From Pampus argenteus (taxonomy: Eukaryota; Chordata; Actinopteri; Scombriformes; Stromateidae): DNA of 64,000 nt. Of this stretch, positions 1 through 12,416 are shown in pieces. The stretch lies in assembly GCA_036937835.1 (NCBI GenBank), contig CM072861.1, positions 20,884,001-20,948,000 of the forward strand. The letters run 5' to 3'. The notes beneath the pieces were generated by a model that was not told where the DNA came from, ran no database searches, and saw nothing but the letters and a program-made list of their open reading frames with translations. A program made the translations under genes and the position numbers. Position 1 is the first letter of the stretch, and every line of letters starts with the position of its first letter.

Positions 1-265
1 CCTGCATGTCCTGGAGGTCCAAGGCCTTGGACTTGTCTGACTCCAGAATCTCATCTTGCATGTTACTGTGCTGGGCTACGGCAGGGAACAGCCAAGCACT
101 GCCCCCATTGGTGGAGCAGGTGTTGTTTACGAAGGAGGGGGGGCTGGGGGGGTTGGAGGGGTGGTGAGGGTGCTGGGGTTGGAGGTGAGGAGGGATCCTT
201 ACAGGGAAAGCAGATTTGTTACCGCTGCTGTTCTTCACCAGAACTCCAAACCCGTAGTCCCCCAT
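1..265 (-). CDS. cpeb4: CPEB4, N-terminal coding end (partial, runs off window)
   Basis: Cytoplasmic polyadenylation element-binding protein 4 binds U-rich elements in mRNA 3' UTRs and controls poly(A) length and translation in the cytoplasm. The reverse strand opens at an ATG at 265-263 and reads MGDYGFGVLVKNSSGNKSAF, then a Pro/His-rich stretch, SAWLFPA and QDEILESDK, without a stop to the window edge (88 codons plus one base). These are the hallmarks of the CPEB4 N-terminus; CPEB2 and CPEB3 start differently. Only the disordered N-terminal region is present; the two RRMs and the zinc-binding ZZ domain lie outside the window. Teleosts can carry cpeb4a and cpeb4b and this fragment cannot separate them. 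The start is chosen because it matches the family start exactly. Confidence 0.9.
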   Translation of the reverse strand, partial: MGDYGFGVLVKNSSGNKSAFPVRIPPHLQPQHPHHPSNPPSPPSFVNNTCSTNGGSAWLFPAVAQHSNMQDEILESDKSKALDLQDMQ

Positions 266-1439
266 TTAGGACACCCAGTAAATCTTCAGTTGACTTTTGG
301 CTTTCACCGTCTTCTTTATCCTGAAATGTTGGAAGCAGGAAATGTTGGAGGGGGGGGAGGAAGAGGTGACAAAAAGCATAAAAGGTGTTACATCTCAAAC
401 CTGATCTGTCCTATAATTAAAAAAAATAAACAAACAAACAAACAAAAAAAGCCTTCAACCAAACGCAGTGAATGTGCATTGGGCTGCACCCTGCCTGGTC
501 TTGTGATGCAATCAATGAGATTAAATCATTGACTCACCAAGCCATGGGAGGCCTGGATGAAATATAACACGGATAGCAGGCGGACAACCACAGAATAACA
601 CCCAGCCCAGCTGCCTTAAACCTAACCAGCGATAGGAGAAGCTAACAGCTTGGCTTGGTGCTGCTGACGTCTCCAAAAAGGTCGTTACGCAGCTAGCAGC
701 AAGCTAACAGCTGCTCCGCCACCTTCCATGTGCCCCTGTTAATCATGCAGACCCCGGCAGACTATTTTAAAAAAAAGTACCGTTTCTACATTACAGCATT
801 ATCTGTAAACGCTTAAACAATGTTACTCCACGGACACCTACCGATTAATCTTCCCCTTTTTTTCTCTTTCTCTCTTCGCAATGACCTCCTCATACGCAAC
901 CATTTAAATACAGGAAAATGCTGATGACGTCTCCTGTCTGTTCTGAGTGTGGGGTAGTTCCCTGCACCGAGCAGCTACAGACGTTAACATATCTGCAAAA
1001 TAAACGCCACTCGGCGGCTACAAAGTCCCTCGACTTTCCAGTAAAAACGTTAACGGCTTCCTTATCACCGACAGCCACAGCGGAAAAATTTTTTCCAGGA
1101 CATGACAAACTTAGAAATGGTGTATGGCTCTTTAAAACGACCTCGTCTGTTTCGTGTCCTGTATGTTCAATGTCACACAGCCCCACCAATCCTTGCCATC
1201 ATTTTTCACATCTCCAAATTACGCAGCGTAACCCCCTTGGCGCGTCCGCAGTCCTAACACGTCGACAAAACCAGTGTATTCGGTAATATGTCGGCCATAG
1301 TTACCTTCAGTTCGGCGTCATGACCTTTTATCGTTTTGATGTTGCCATATTTTAGCGTTTTTCCCTTTTCTGCATTTCCTAGGCAGCCGGTGTAAATGGT
1401 CTCCTTCTCGCTCATCTAGATGACAGCTGGGCCAGTCGG
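266..1439 (-). other. cpeb4 5' leader and promoter-proximal sequence
   Basis: No gene is recognised here. The stretch lies directly upstream of the cpeb4 start codon and probably holds its 5' leader, with or without an intron. It contains poly-G and A-rich runs (near 345-360 and 418-450) and a moderately CpG-rich part from about 650 to 1,300. Overlapping open frames on both strands at 890-1,286 have no recognisable domain and look like chance. Confidence 0.35.
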
Positions 1440-1560
1440 GAGACACTTCCGTCTGTAAGCCCCGCCCCCGCCAGAAGCCACCAGCCACTGTGTGTGCCAG
1501 GATTCCCTCCGAAGCCCCGCCCTATTCTGCTGAACTCTAGCGTTTGATTGGATGGTTTTT
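1440..1560 (-). promoter_or_regulatory. Candidate cpeb4 promoter (CCAAT box, two GC boxes, ETS site)
   Basis: Read on the minus strand, toward cpeb4, there is an inverted CCAAT box (CCAATC, 1546-1551), then GC boxes at 1514-1522 and 1460-1470 and a CGGAAGT ETS-type core at 1445-1451. This order and spacing is typical of TATA-less CpG promoters. The distance of about 1.2 kb to the ATG implies a long leader, which is plausible for CPEB4. The assignment to cpeb4 rather than a divergent transcript is inference. Confidence 0.4.
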
Positions 1561-1890
1561 GTAAAATCACGCCCACAGTACGTCTCAATGAATGGCACAT
1601 GTACCCTAAGACATTCTCCTCCCAAATAAGGAGGCCTTCAAATTAAAGGGAGGAGTAAACTATAACACATTAATGTCGTGATACAAGGCAATATCTAACA
1701 TATCCTTCGACCAAAATTAATGATAAATAAAACAAAACAAAACGAATAAGAGTATTTAAGTCCTTGTAATTAGAATGCAAAGAGCTGAAAAGCAGGTCCC
1801 AGTATTTGCAACCATCTTATTCAAATGCAGATGAGATGATTTGACTAAACAAATGTTTTTCCTCCACCTGTAACAATAGCAGCTGTTCAG

Positions 1891-1942
<52 letters not shown>
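1891..1942. repeat. (GATA)n microsatellite
   Basis: Thirteen uninterrupted GATA tetranucleotide units. No other function is evident. Confidence 0.95.
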
Positions 1943-1943
<1 letters not shown>

Positions 1944-4827
1944 GAGCCTTTCGTCAGACTGCTATAACACAAGCCCACAGCTAAATCTGGCATAGCAATC
2001 TCATTAAAATAAGCTGCTGCTGCTATTTTCAGCGCATAATCGAGATTGAGAGCTTTATTCATTTTACTTTAGCCAAATCTGTATTGTGCTCTGATCACAT
2101 CAACCTATCATAACTCATGCTGGACCTGTAGTAGTATAATTTATTGAGTTAAGTGGGAGTATTTAAGTAATGTATAGCCTGTCGTGTTAAACTAATTCAA
2201 GTAAAAGAGCCTCCAGTTAGTTGCTTTCTACAGTTTCTTAGTATAATTTACTGCTTGCTGGTTGAGTTAGTCTTAACACAGTATCATCCTCCAAGGCAGA
2301 CCAACCCTTCATTTGCATCCTGCAGTAGGAACACATCACCCCACCCGCATGTGCTGTAGGGCCTGTTGGGGTGGTTTAACAACAGTCTGCCGTGAGCTTC
2401 TCTTTTGTTTCGTTTTGTTTTGTAGAAATAACACACAGGCGTTATTGGTGTAATATTCACAGTATCTACCAACAGGACGAACAGCTGGTGTGAATCTGTA
2501 CTCTTAACAGTGTGTGCAGGGTTTGGCTGATGGTTTAAATGTCTGTTGGGATCCACCATCTTCATGCATACTGCTGTATGCTATAAGCCTTTAGAGGCTG
2601 ACAGCGTTGTGTCAGCGGTTTCTTCTCTGAGAGCAACACACTCCATATTCCCCCGTGAAACCTGAGCTGTGCTGCAGAGGTTCCACTAAAACAGGTAGAC
2701 ATTATCAATACATAGTTGATTACATTTTTGTTGTACCAACTTTAGGTGAGTGTAGAAGATTCAGCATTTCAAGCAGTATGAGACAAGAAGCACCCATTCA
2801 CCGGACAGTTCTTAAATGATTCATCCATGGAACCTAGGCACCCAGTCATTAATTCATTAGTTCACATAGGAGCTCAGACGTCCACAAAGCACCCGAGGCT
2901 GACTATCTCAGGTTTCTCTGCTCAGAGACACGGACTCTTTCTGCTGCTTAGCCTCCTCTCAGATGTGATCTCTGTCACCTCCATACTGATAGAGCTCAGT
3001 TGCCATACCAACCATACAAGCTGGGCCATTTCTGGTCCAGCCAGTAGCCTATTGTTTGGCCAGGAGGTCATCCATCTCACACTCAATGTGTTGTCACAAT
3101 AAACCGAGTGTGACACAGCATAATCTCTATTTCATACACTGTAGTCCTGGTGAATGTAGGCTACCACACCAAACTCTGTAGCCTTGTTGCTCTCTGACTA
3201 ATGTGTAACATCAACTGTGTGCAGGAAATTGTGTTTAGTCTTGGCATGGAGCCCACACTGCTGTTTCCCTATATATATGTGTATATATATTACTCCCCTC
3301 CTATGCTGTAAAGGGTGATTTATTGCAGTAATTAATTGTACAACTGCGTGTGATGATATTTAAGACAGTTTGTTCTCAATGAATTCAACATTTCAAATCA
3401 AATTCTGACCCATCAGATACTTTACTTGTCGGCATTAAAAACCAGTCATAGCTTCAATCAATTAAACTCACTTACCCCTATTAAAAATCTAATACCTGCA
3501 CCTGCTCCATCATTGGCCACATGATACAGATGAGAACAGAGAGATGTCACCACCCAGTGGTCATTTATAGTCACTGCACACTCAGCTATGATTAAAAGCT
3601 GTGGTAGTTGAGCCAACTGTGCAATGCATCACGTTGAACTGCAGTGGAGCTGATATGATAGAAGATGTGTCATGACATCATTTTTTCCCTGTCACACTGT
3701 AGACAAATTGAAAAAAAAAAAAAAAAACGAGAGAGGATTTGTTTGTCAAATCTCCATATATGGCAGCTGAAAACGTACCTCAGTACAGAATAAGTTCAAA
3801 CCCCCAAAACAACAGTTGGAAATCCACCTTTCAAATCTGAGCACTGTCTAAATGTTTGGTGAGGTAATGTACACTGTTGGGACAACTCATAAAAACTGAC
3901 ACCCTTAACACCACCCCAAGAATTGCATACAATCCAGAGCCGCTGACGTAAATGTTTAGACCTTTCAATAGGGAGGATATTTCCAGTCCTTGAAACTTTA
4001 AACACAACCTGTATTTCACTGTCAGAGAGGAGGCGGCCAGTCAAATGAGAATAGGGTGTCTTTTAACCTGTGTGTACACCTGAGACATTGAGGCCTTCTC
4101 TGCTAACCTCAACCTGATTTTTTTTTTTCCACTGGTAGTTTTGTTCTCTTGTATGAATTCTGCAGAATTTTTATACTTCAATACAAATAAATGCTAGATA
4201 AAAGACACACGATATACATAAGTACAGACAAAAATATTTTAATGATAACATCTGGATAAGATACATCTGACTCCATGAGTCCAAAGATATTCATAGGATC
4301 ATATGCCTAATGTCTTACAGGTAAGTTACAAACTTCTAAACCATGTTCTATATTTTCAACAGTGAGTCCTTGTGCTTAACAGAGGAAAAACGTAAATGTA
4401 ATGTGGTAATGGAGCACTAACGATACAGGAAAACGTGGTTAGTTTATTTTCCTCTGAACACACACAAAGAAAAAGCCATTCAAGCCACTACATTAATACA
4501 AAAAGCCATATCAAACATAATGACAGAGAGCTGAACAGATTGTCACTTTACACACATACAGTACATTCTCAATAGGATTAGCTTATGTCTCGGGAAGTCA
4601 CAGGAATCCCAACTTCCACAACAGGATTTAAAAAAAAAAAAAAATAAAAAATAAAATAAATGCAAGAAAAGCCTCATTGATGATTCCAACCCTTGGAGCT
4701 TTTAACAGTCTGTACATGACTTTGAGGGACAAAATAAAAACAACAAAAAAAACATTATCTTACTGTAAATACATCAGGAACAAAAGTGAAAAAAACCCTA
4801 AAAAGGAGTCACATAATCCGAACATGT

Positions 4828-4845
4828 TTTATTTATTCCTTTATT
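4828..4845 (-). terminator. Candidate stc2 polyadenylation signals
   Basis: Three AATAAA hexamers on the minus strand lie at 4828-4833, 4832-4837 and 4840-4845, about 2.15 kb past the stc2 stop codon. A 3' UTR of this size fits the family, but RNA data would be needed to prove use. Confidence 0.25.
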
Positions 4846-6850
4846 TTTGCACTAAGTGCATCCCAGCATGTGGTGTGGTGTGCTCACAGACTTCACTTCC
4901 ACAGCGAAAGCATGTGACTGGCCTGAAATGGTCAAAAGCCTGTGTCTGTGACCTAAAGGAGGAAGAGAAGAAGAGTGCTAGGAGCAAGAAAAGACTGGAT
5001 GAATCATCACATAAAAAAGAAAAGTTGAGCCTGTCTCTCTCCGTCTTGCTACACTCCTCTGCCTCTCTGTGTTGCTGGTTCTTGGCTGTGGCCCAGAGGA
5101 ATTCTCTGGTGGCCTCTGTAAATATAACATTTAGAATAACAGCGCCAGAGCCCCCGTGTGTGGACTTAACCCAGTTCCTGGGTCCTCGCTGCGTTGCCTG
5201 CGGCTGAACTTGGTAGAATAACAGGCCTTCATGTCTCTCCTGACCTAGGTAAGGAACCAGAGATGAATAAGGTCTAATTTAGAGGAGCTAGAGATCTGGA
5301 GGGTCTCTGTCAAGCCTTTTTCCTGGTCACCAGAAAAGGGGAAACATGGCTCTTTTAAGAAAAGGGGCTCAATCTGGACTTGGTTCTGTAGTTGATAAGG
5401 ACCAGGGTGTCTAAAATAAAATGGCCTGTGAAATAAGTACTGTTTAGAGGACGACTGCTCCGGTGTCACGGTCTATCATCTATCAACCTGCAGCAGTCCA
5501 ACACAAGCCGACAATCATCCAAAGTGCAATATCTAAGACGTCTGTGGCTCAATTATCATTGCAAAATAGCTCAACGTCACTTGAACAGCTTTTAAAAATC
5601 CTAACCTGTGACACAGTATCAGCCATTGACGTAAATCACAGAGAAGCGGTCGCTGTGGACGATAACAAGTTTAGGCACCTTGATGTGTGTGATTTTACAT
5701 TTAGAGAGGAGTTGGCATCAAATGACTGAACGTCCTCTCTCTCTCTCTTTCTCTTTTTTTTTTGTGCTGCAGTTCACTGATATCTGACAGTTTAAAAGGA
5801 ACTCAAAGACGCCAGTTCAATGCTTATCTGCGAAAACAAAAGCGACAAAAGTCTCCCGAAGCTACAAACGGTGACATTAATCTGTAATGCCAGGAGTATA
5901 GTTTCTGAAGCTCTATTAACAATGAATGAGAGCGACATGATACTTTTTGCATCCAAGTGAGACACATGTCATAGTAACACTAATACTTACGAGAAGAAAA
6001 AGAAAAAAGAAAAAAAAAAAACGAGTCTGTAAAACTGTGCCTGCTTCTGTGAGTGTCTCCCACTCATTGCCGTTCAGACAGCAGTGCTTGATGACATCAG
6101 AGATCAGTCTGGGCTCTTTTCTAGCTTTTGTGAGATACTTATTGATACATACGATTCTGAAACTACTGTCCATATTCATAGTATTATATTCGCATTCCTC
6201 TTCAGAGTGGATTTTCACTTTGAGAATGCACACGTTTGTTGGCTTTGGTGGCCATCATGCACTACAATTCATATGTGCCAGAACTGGACTTTGAAACCTG
6301 TACAATTTTTGTATTTAACCATCAAGTATCTATAATTACAATTACACATTCCCACTTTGAAACAACAAATGGTGTATGTTACATATCTACAGACCGATGT
6401 GTGATGGGTGCAATACTGTGAAGAGAACAACAGACAGCACACCATATACTATTTCATATATAGTATATCAGTATTGCATATTGTAGCTATATTTATACAT
6501 GTTTATATAAATATAGATAAGTATATTTCTATGTACATTTTGATATTTCAACATTGCATAAAGAATAAAATAAATAATACAAATATAATCAAATCTTACA
6601 GTAAGTATGATTTGAGAAATGCTATATTAGAGCCAAAATAGTCCTAACAGTTGAAATAATCATGATAATAACAGTTATTAATCAGTTATTTTTAAAAAAT
6701 TGTGGCCTACAGTCTGGCATAACAGTACAAGCTACACCACAATTACCCTGCATGTTTACCATGTGGGACTGTTGGAATGACTGGAGAGGGCGGAATAAGG
6801 ACTGGAAAGGTTTGGGCTTGTTTCCTTCTGCTCAGTCTGTCTAGGAATAT

Positions 6851-6881
6851 GTGTGTCTGTGTGTGTGTGTGTGTGTGTGTG
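6851..6881. repeat. (GT)n microsatellite in putative stc2 3' UTR
   Basis: A GT dinucleotide run with one CT interruption, about 115 bases beyond the stc2 stop codon. On the minus strand it would appear as a CA repeat in the mRNA 3' UTR. Confidence 0.9.
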
Positions 6882-6994
6882 GGTACGTGTGTGCAGGTAA
6901 GTGAGGCTGTGTAAATGTGTGTACATGTGCATAAGTCTGCAAGTGTGGTTTATAAATGGTGTATGGGTCATCGGTGTGGTAATCTCCTGCGTTT

Positions 6995-9843
6995 TCACCT
7001 CCGGATGTCAGTGGCCTCGGGGTCCTCCTGCTCAGACACCACTCCGGCCTCCGGGCTTTGGCGGCGCGGCCCCTGACTGCGATTGCGTGGGTGAGCGACG
7101 AAGCCCGCCTTACCGGATCTGTCCTTGTCGCCTTGCCGCGAGGGGCGAGGATGCTCTGGCTCAGAGTGAGAGGGCATGGGACGGCGGTGTTCCACGACGG
7201 CGCCGGCGGGAGACGGGGTGAGGGAGGAGCAGAGGCTCAGGCTGTCGCACAGAGCACCCCAGTTCTGCTCGCACTGTAGCCGCACGCTTCGTGTCAATGC
7301 ATCTTTCACCTCCTCTCCACAGCTCAGGAGAATATTCACCAGTTCCACATACGGACTGGCCAGAGAGAAGCAAATAACTCACATGAAGCCAATGATTTAA
7401 TGTTTGGATGACTAATACATGAGCACATGGGCTGGTGTTACTACTGAACATAAAGGAACAGTACAAACTTAAACTGGCAGGGAAGGTAAACAACCAGAGA
7501 GATAAAAGAGAAGGGAAAATATTCAAACATGCTGACCAGACCAGCCACTCACCCTTTAGGGAAGAGATCTTGGAAATGAATCATCTCCACCATGACGGCC
7601 ACGTTCTCCTTTGCAGCCGAGCACAGGTTGTGTTTGATGTAGCACTCTCTCTGGAGCTGGAACACCATCTCCTTAATGGACACACACTTCCTGCTGATAC
7701 AGCTGAACTTGTGCCGGAGCCCGTGTGCCATACATTTCAGAGCATCTTTGATGAAGGATTTCCCCTGTGAAGAAAACACACACAAACACCTGTTAAGTGA
7801 ACTCTCGAGACAACATTGGAGCTGTTGAAACCTGAGCGCTCCACATGTTGTTGTTAATGTGTTGTTCTCGTGTCTATATTACTTACACATAATAGTTTTG
7901 GTACTTTAGAGATGTTGTGCACCTGTTTTAGCAGTGATGGGCAGTACGTGTTGTTGTGTTAGAGCACATGTTGTATATGTTTTAAATGAAGAATGCTAAA
8001 TATGCTAGTGTGTGACCATATAGACGTAGTCAAGCCTGGCTTTGCAGCCTCTGCTATGTATGAAAAGAGAGCTAACTGGGCTTTTAGCCAGCTGGCTCAT
8101 GACCCTTGGTCCTAACTGTACATGCATCAGTCCACTGAGAGGGAAGAGAACTTTCCAAGAGAGAAAAGAGATTATTAGATGATTGGACCTATAGAAAAAC
8201 TGATATGCTTTGCTTATATGTTCATGGATGACGAGTGTGGCGCAGTGAACCAGTGCAAAGGAAATTAATGTTGCCCCTGGTTACACGTTTTTTTTTTGTT
8301 TTTTTTTTACAGACAGACTAGTTTAGTACCTGAGAGTCAAATTTGCCAGCGTTGTGCAGGAACGTCATGCAGATTTCCTGTAGCCCTCGTATCTCGCAGG
8401 AGTTATTCTCAAAGCACTCAAACACACCACAGCCGACATCCCCTGCACTCACCAGGCAGTGCTGGATCTCAGCTGGAAAGAGAGAAAAGGTTAGGGGAGG
8501 GACCTTATCATCTGTTCACAGCAGAGACAGCAGCAGATTGTTACAGGCGCATTGGCAACGAAGACCATACGGCTCAGTCACAACTCCACTGTGGCACTGA
8601 TTGCTGCTATGAATCACAAAGCTGATGTGGCGTAGAACTATTTCCACAGATGCTAGCGGTTGTTTGTGCATTCGTGACCTAGAGTCTGTTTTACCTTCCC
8701 TTTGCCTGAGAGAGAAAAGGGATGGGTTGCTGAGGGGTTCCTGCAGAGGAACACTTGGTGACAGAGATATTACTGTGTCATTCTGCACCACAATCCGTCT
8801 GCACTGCCTGGCATTGAGATGGGATGGTGCATTGCAGATACAGCCTTCCACTTCTTGTGGAAGGAAACAAAAAAATGCAGTCGTTTTCTATTGTCTGTCA
8901 ACTAAATGTGCATCAACAAGTCTCTTGTTATCACATTTGTATTCTGACCCTGAAAATCAGATCAAGGGGCGCATTATTAGCTGCATGTGGTGTCACACTA
9001 CAGCATCGATGCAGGCAAGAACTTGGGGGAAATATGTAAGTATATATATATATCATGTGAATGCATAATATTAGCTCCTGCACACCAGTGTCTGGCCCTC
9101 AAGACAGCAATAGGACTAATAATGGAGGGGAGAAGTTACCTCATCAAACTGTGGTCTAATAGTGTGAGACATAGCAGGGGACATGTCATAGAAACTGCTG
9201 CTTTGTGTGACAATGCGGAGGATGTTTTATTTATAAGTTAATACAGCAAATTGAAGGTTAGGTTGGGAGTCAGCAGGCAGCAGTTCAGTGTCAGTTTAAC
9301 TATGGAAACCCTAATTGTTGACCTAAGTAAAAACATAATTATACGCCTGATTTGACTCAGAGCTGATAGGTGATGGACGTGGGAACATTTTTCACTTAGT
9401 CAGAGATGCGCGCAAGTTGCGTAAAGAAGGTGCTCTCATGACTTTGCCTCGAGCAGGATAAAATAAATAAGGATTAAAACCTGATTTATTAGAAACCACG
9501 CTTATCAACAAAGAGCCTCTGTTGTGGGGATGGGGGGGTGTGTGGGGGGGTGTGGGGGAGGCGGCAGTAGTAAGGGGAAGGGGAAGAGCTGCTGCGGGGT
9601 TGGCGCTGAGTCAAACTTTATGTGCGCCGGAAAAGTGAGCCGCTGTCAGCCCTGCTTGTTTTGGCATCGCGGGAATGTGCTTGGATCGTACGAGCTTGGC
9701 CGCAATGTGCATTGAATTACACAGTGGTGTTACCAGGGTCTCTGCTCTGAGACCTGCATTGGAGTTTTTTTAGTATGTAGTCAAGAAAACAATTATGCTC
9801 CCATGTTTGGACACAGGTTCACGTGGTAGGTCGCAAGTCATGC

Positions 9844-9874
<31 letters not shown>

Positions 9875-10615
9875 GGAAAGAGCAACCAATGTAACCCACA
9901 AGTCTCCTGGGAGGAGGGGGAAAAAAAAGCAACAGTCCAGTTGTAGTAGTATTAGTGATTTTTGTTAATTAGGCAAATCATGTCTTTTTTTTTTTAAGGT
10001 ATTTAAGCGACATTTCTCCTCCCCTCAATGGACTGGCTCAATAAATTAACCCCCAGCATGCCTGCAGCGCTGACCAGACCATCCACCACACTACTACCTC
10101 TCCTGCTCCACTAACCTGCTTGAACACATCAGGAGCTTACAGGAGACATGCAAAAAAAAAAAAAAGAAACCCTGATGCAAAGCGTATACATTACCTATTA
10201 CCTTGTGCCATTCTATTAATAGTTTACTAACATATTGGATTTCTGTCTGAGAGTATTTACAAGATATCGCCTTCCTGAGTGATCGAAAAAAAGGGGGTAA
10301 CTAGTGTGCGTCGTAGCGCCTGCATTTAAGTTAGAAACAGCGGATTGATCCCCTGCATGGTTCAATTTGCAGCCACGGAAACACGTGTCCGAGAAAACCC
10401 TCACGTAGATGCGCGAGCAGTCACACCAACCAAGTATCCCCCACATTCTTATGCATTGACATTTATTATTACTTACCTGTATTCTGCAGGGAGAGGCGTC
10501 CTTTCTGGCTGGCAGGCTTCTCCGGTGGGCTGTCATGAATATCAATATTATCCGATCCCACTACTTGCTCCAACACTGACAAAAGCAGCAGAGCCACGGC
10601 CAGTTTAACCAACAT
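6995..10615 (-). CDS. stc2: Stanniocalcin 2 (complete, 4 exons, 284 aa)
   Basis: Secreted disulfide-linked glycoprotein hormone of the stanniocalcin family; in mammals STC2 also inhibits the protease PAPP-A. Coding exons on the minus strand are 10,615-10,477, 8,472-8,330, 7,764-7,553 and 7,355-6,995 (139, 143, 212 and 361 nt), with GT-AG junctions and an exactly closing frame. Residues 1-20 form a signal peptide ([20 protein letters not shown]). The STC core follows, with the cysteine pattern starting at C52 (C61, C66, C72, C81) and an N-linked sequon at N69-N70-S71 (ENNSC). Signature strings include [32 protein letters not shown] and CEQNWG. The C-terminal tail is variable and ends ATDIRR, as the human protein ends SDIRR. 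Length is slightly below the human 302 aa. STC1 is excluded by this tail. Neighbours cpeb4 and nkx2.5 agree with the vertebrate STC2 locus. Confidence 0.97.
8473..10476 (-). other. stc2 intron 1
   Basis: About 2.0 kb between a GTAAGT donor at 10,476 and a TTTCCAG acceptor at 8,473. It contains a G-rich stretch near 9,525-9,600, a GT microsatellite and a CACGTG E-box at 10,382-10,387. No exon or RNA gene is recognised inside. Confidence 0.8.
9844..9872. repeat. (GT)n microsatellite in stc2 intron 1
   Basis: About fourteen uninterrupted GT units. Confidence 0.95.
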
Positions 10616-10665
10616 TGCGTCTCCCGACAGTGCGCTTCGATTCCCAGCAAAGATCCCGCAGTGAG

Positions 10666-10745
10666 AGTGTATGTGTGTGCGTGTGTGTATGTGTGTGTGG
10701 GTATATGTGTGTGTGTGTGAGGGTGAGTGTGTGTGTGTGTGTGAG
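10666..10745. repeat. Compound (GT)n tract in stc2 5' leader
   Basis: About 80 bases of GT dinucleotides broken by GC, TA and GAG interruptions. It begins some 50 bases upstream of the stc2 start codon. If the TATA-like box at 10,788 is used, the tract is transcribed as a CA repeat in the 5' UTR. Confidence 0.9.
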
Positions 10746-10787
10746 GGTTCACCTTGGATCAGTGATCAGCGCAGCTGCGGCTTGGTG

Positions 10788-10795
10788 TCTTATAG
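10788..10795 (-). promoter_or_regulatory. TATA-like box of stc2
   Basis: CTATAAGA on the minus strand, about 175 bases upstream of the stc2 start codon. This predicts transcription start near 10,760 and a 5' UTR of about 145 bases. It is a single motif, so the call is moderate. Confidence 0.45.
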
Positions 10796-12382
10796 GGCAG
10801 CTGTGTGACTGAATGCATGAGCCGAAGGGGATGCTGCCTATATTTCTTGGAGCCCCGGGTGACAATTTGGATAAAGGAGTTAAGCAGGTGTTGTCGGTCT
10901 GGGCTTCACAACCAATCAGAGACGCAGACATCCACATCCAAGGTTTTAGGGGAGTGTCCAGTGAAAGTCCCCTTTTTTGCCATAAAAAAAAATGGAGCTA
11001 TAAAGCAATATTCATGAGTAAGTTGACTGTGACAGCTCCTAGATGATAAAGCAGTGTTGCACAAACTCAAGTTAAACATTTAATGTCCAAAATAATACCC
11101 CCCCCCCCCTCACCCCAATAACCCACATTGCATTGTAATAAGGTTCCAGTAGCTTTTAGGATACACAGTTTCTGCTTATAGTTGCAGTGAAAAGCCAACA
11201 GCAAGTATGTTTGTTTTTTTGTTGTTGTTGTTTTTTTTGCCATAAAACCGGAGCACTCATTTAGGCAACAGGGCTATGTATGAGAGCAGTGGGAGGATCA
11301 AGAAATGCAAAGCTTGCCAACAAGCTGAAGAAAACTGAAGCATATGAAGTCCAAGTACTCTACATTAAATAGGCTTAGCTTAGTGGGTCTACAACCTACT
11401 AAGTCATTAATGCAAGGTAGTAATTAAATCAACTACAGCTTCCAATAGGTCTGCACATTAATGACTTCTAGTGAAGATTTCACAGAAAAGTAGGTGAAAA
11501 GTCTCCTCGTGAAATCGAACTCCACGGTATGATCAATGTATGCAATCAATGTTCTAATAATAATAATAATAATAACAACACACAAAGAACATGACATCAG
11601 AACCTCGTTAACATCAAATTGATTTTTTTAGATTATAATATCATGCTGGAATAACTCCACGGTGCCTACATGAGATCCTGTAACAGATTTTTCCGTGAAG
11701 GTAAGTGATTCCGGAGAGAGGTCTGCTACACGTTGCCCAGTTTAGTCTGTGACAATGAGGTCTGTTAACCACTACTACAGAAAAAGGGATCTAAGAATAG
11801 AGGACCAGCATTGGCAGGGTTGCACATTTGGAGACATTAGAGAAAAGCTCTTTCAAGAGCAACACTTGAGGATGCCATGTGAAATAACTGTAAGCCTGCA
11901 AAAAAGGAACATAAAGTCTTTTGTCTCTCGAAATGTTTCCATGGTGTTACTACTTGCAGGTAAAGGCTTTCTATAGGAGCCAGTGGTGTGATGGTGGGCA
12001 GGAGATGGCACCCACAGCAGGAATAAACTGTCAGGTTGAAGGATTGGCAACTGCACTTAGATCCCAGGCCTCTAGGGGGCCCACTGATACTAATTGTTCC
12101 TCTTTTTCTTTAATAACAGCACTAGACCAACATCACCTACTGTATAGTAAACCCAAATATATCAGTATCACATTTCTAGACCACCACCAGGGAATCATAG
12201 GGCTAAAACACATGTAGGCAAACAACAACAGGAAGGACATGTTTTGTGTTTCCATTTCACCTCACCTGCATGTCTTTGGATTGTGTGTGAGGAAACAGGA
12301 GCAGCTGAAGGAAACCCAAGAAGACATGCAAAAGTTCAAATTCACAGGTATATCATGGCAGAATGATGCAGGAAGTGGTTGA

Positions 12383-12385
<3 letters not shown>

Positions 12386-12415
<30 letters not shown>
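12386..12415. repeat. (TG)n microsatellite
   Basis: Pure TG run followed by a G-rich tract to about 12,440. Confidence 0.95.

Positions 12416-12416
<1 letters not shown>

Larger units (their letters stand above)
1562..6994. other. Gene-free stretch between cpeb4 promoter and stc2
   Basis: No protein-coding gene is recognised. The part nearest stc2 (down to about 4.8 kb) may be its 3' UTR, since mammalian STC2 has a long one. The rest holds a GATA tetranucleotide repeat, A-rich runs (3,711-3,727 and 4,629-4,660) and AT-rich sequence. Open frames such as 4,677-5,207 (+) lack any domain and read through low-complexity sequence. Confidence 0.5.

Noticed and set aside
4677..5207. 176-codon open frame on the plus strand
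   Set aside because: Lysine-rich N-terminus from A-runs, no domain, and it lies antisense to the probable stc2 3' UTR.
9524..9715. Glycine-rich short open frame in stc2 intron 1
   Set aside because: Translation of a G-rich tract; starts and ends within the intron.
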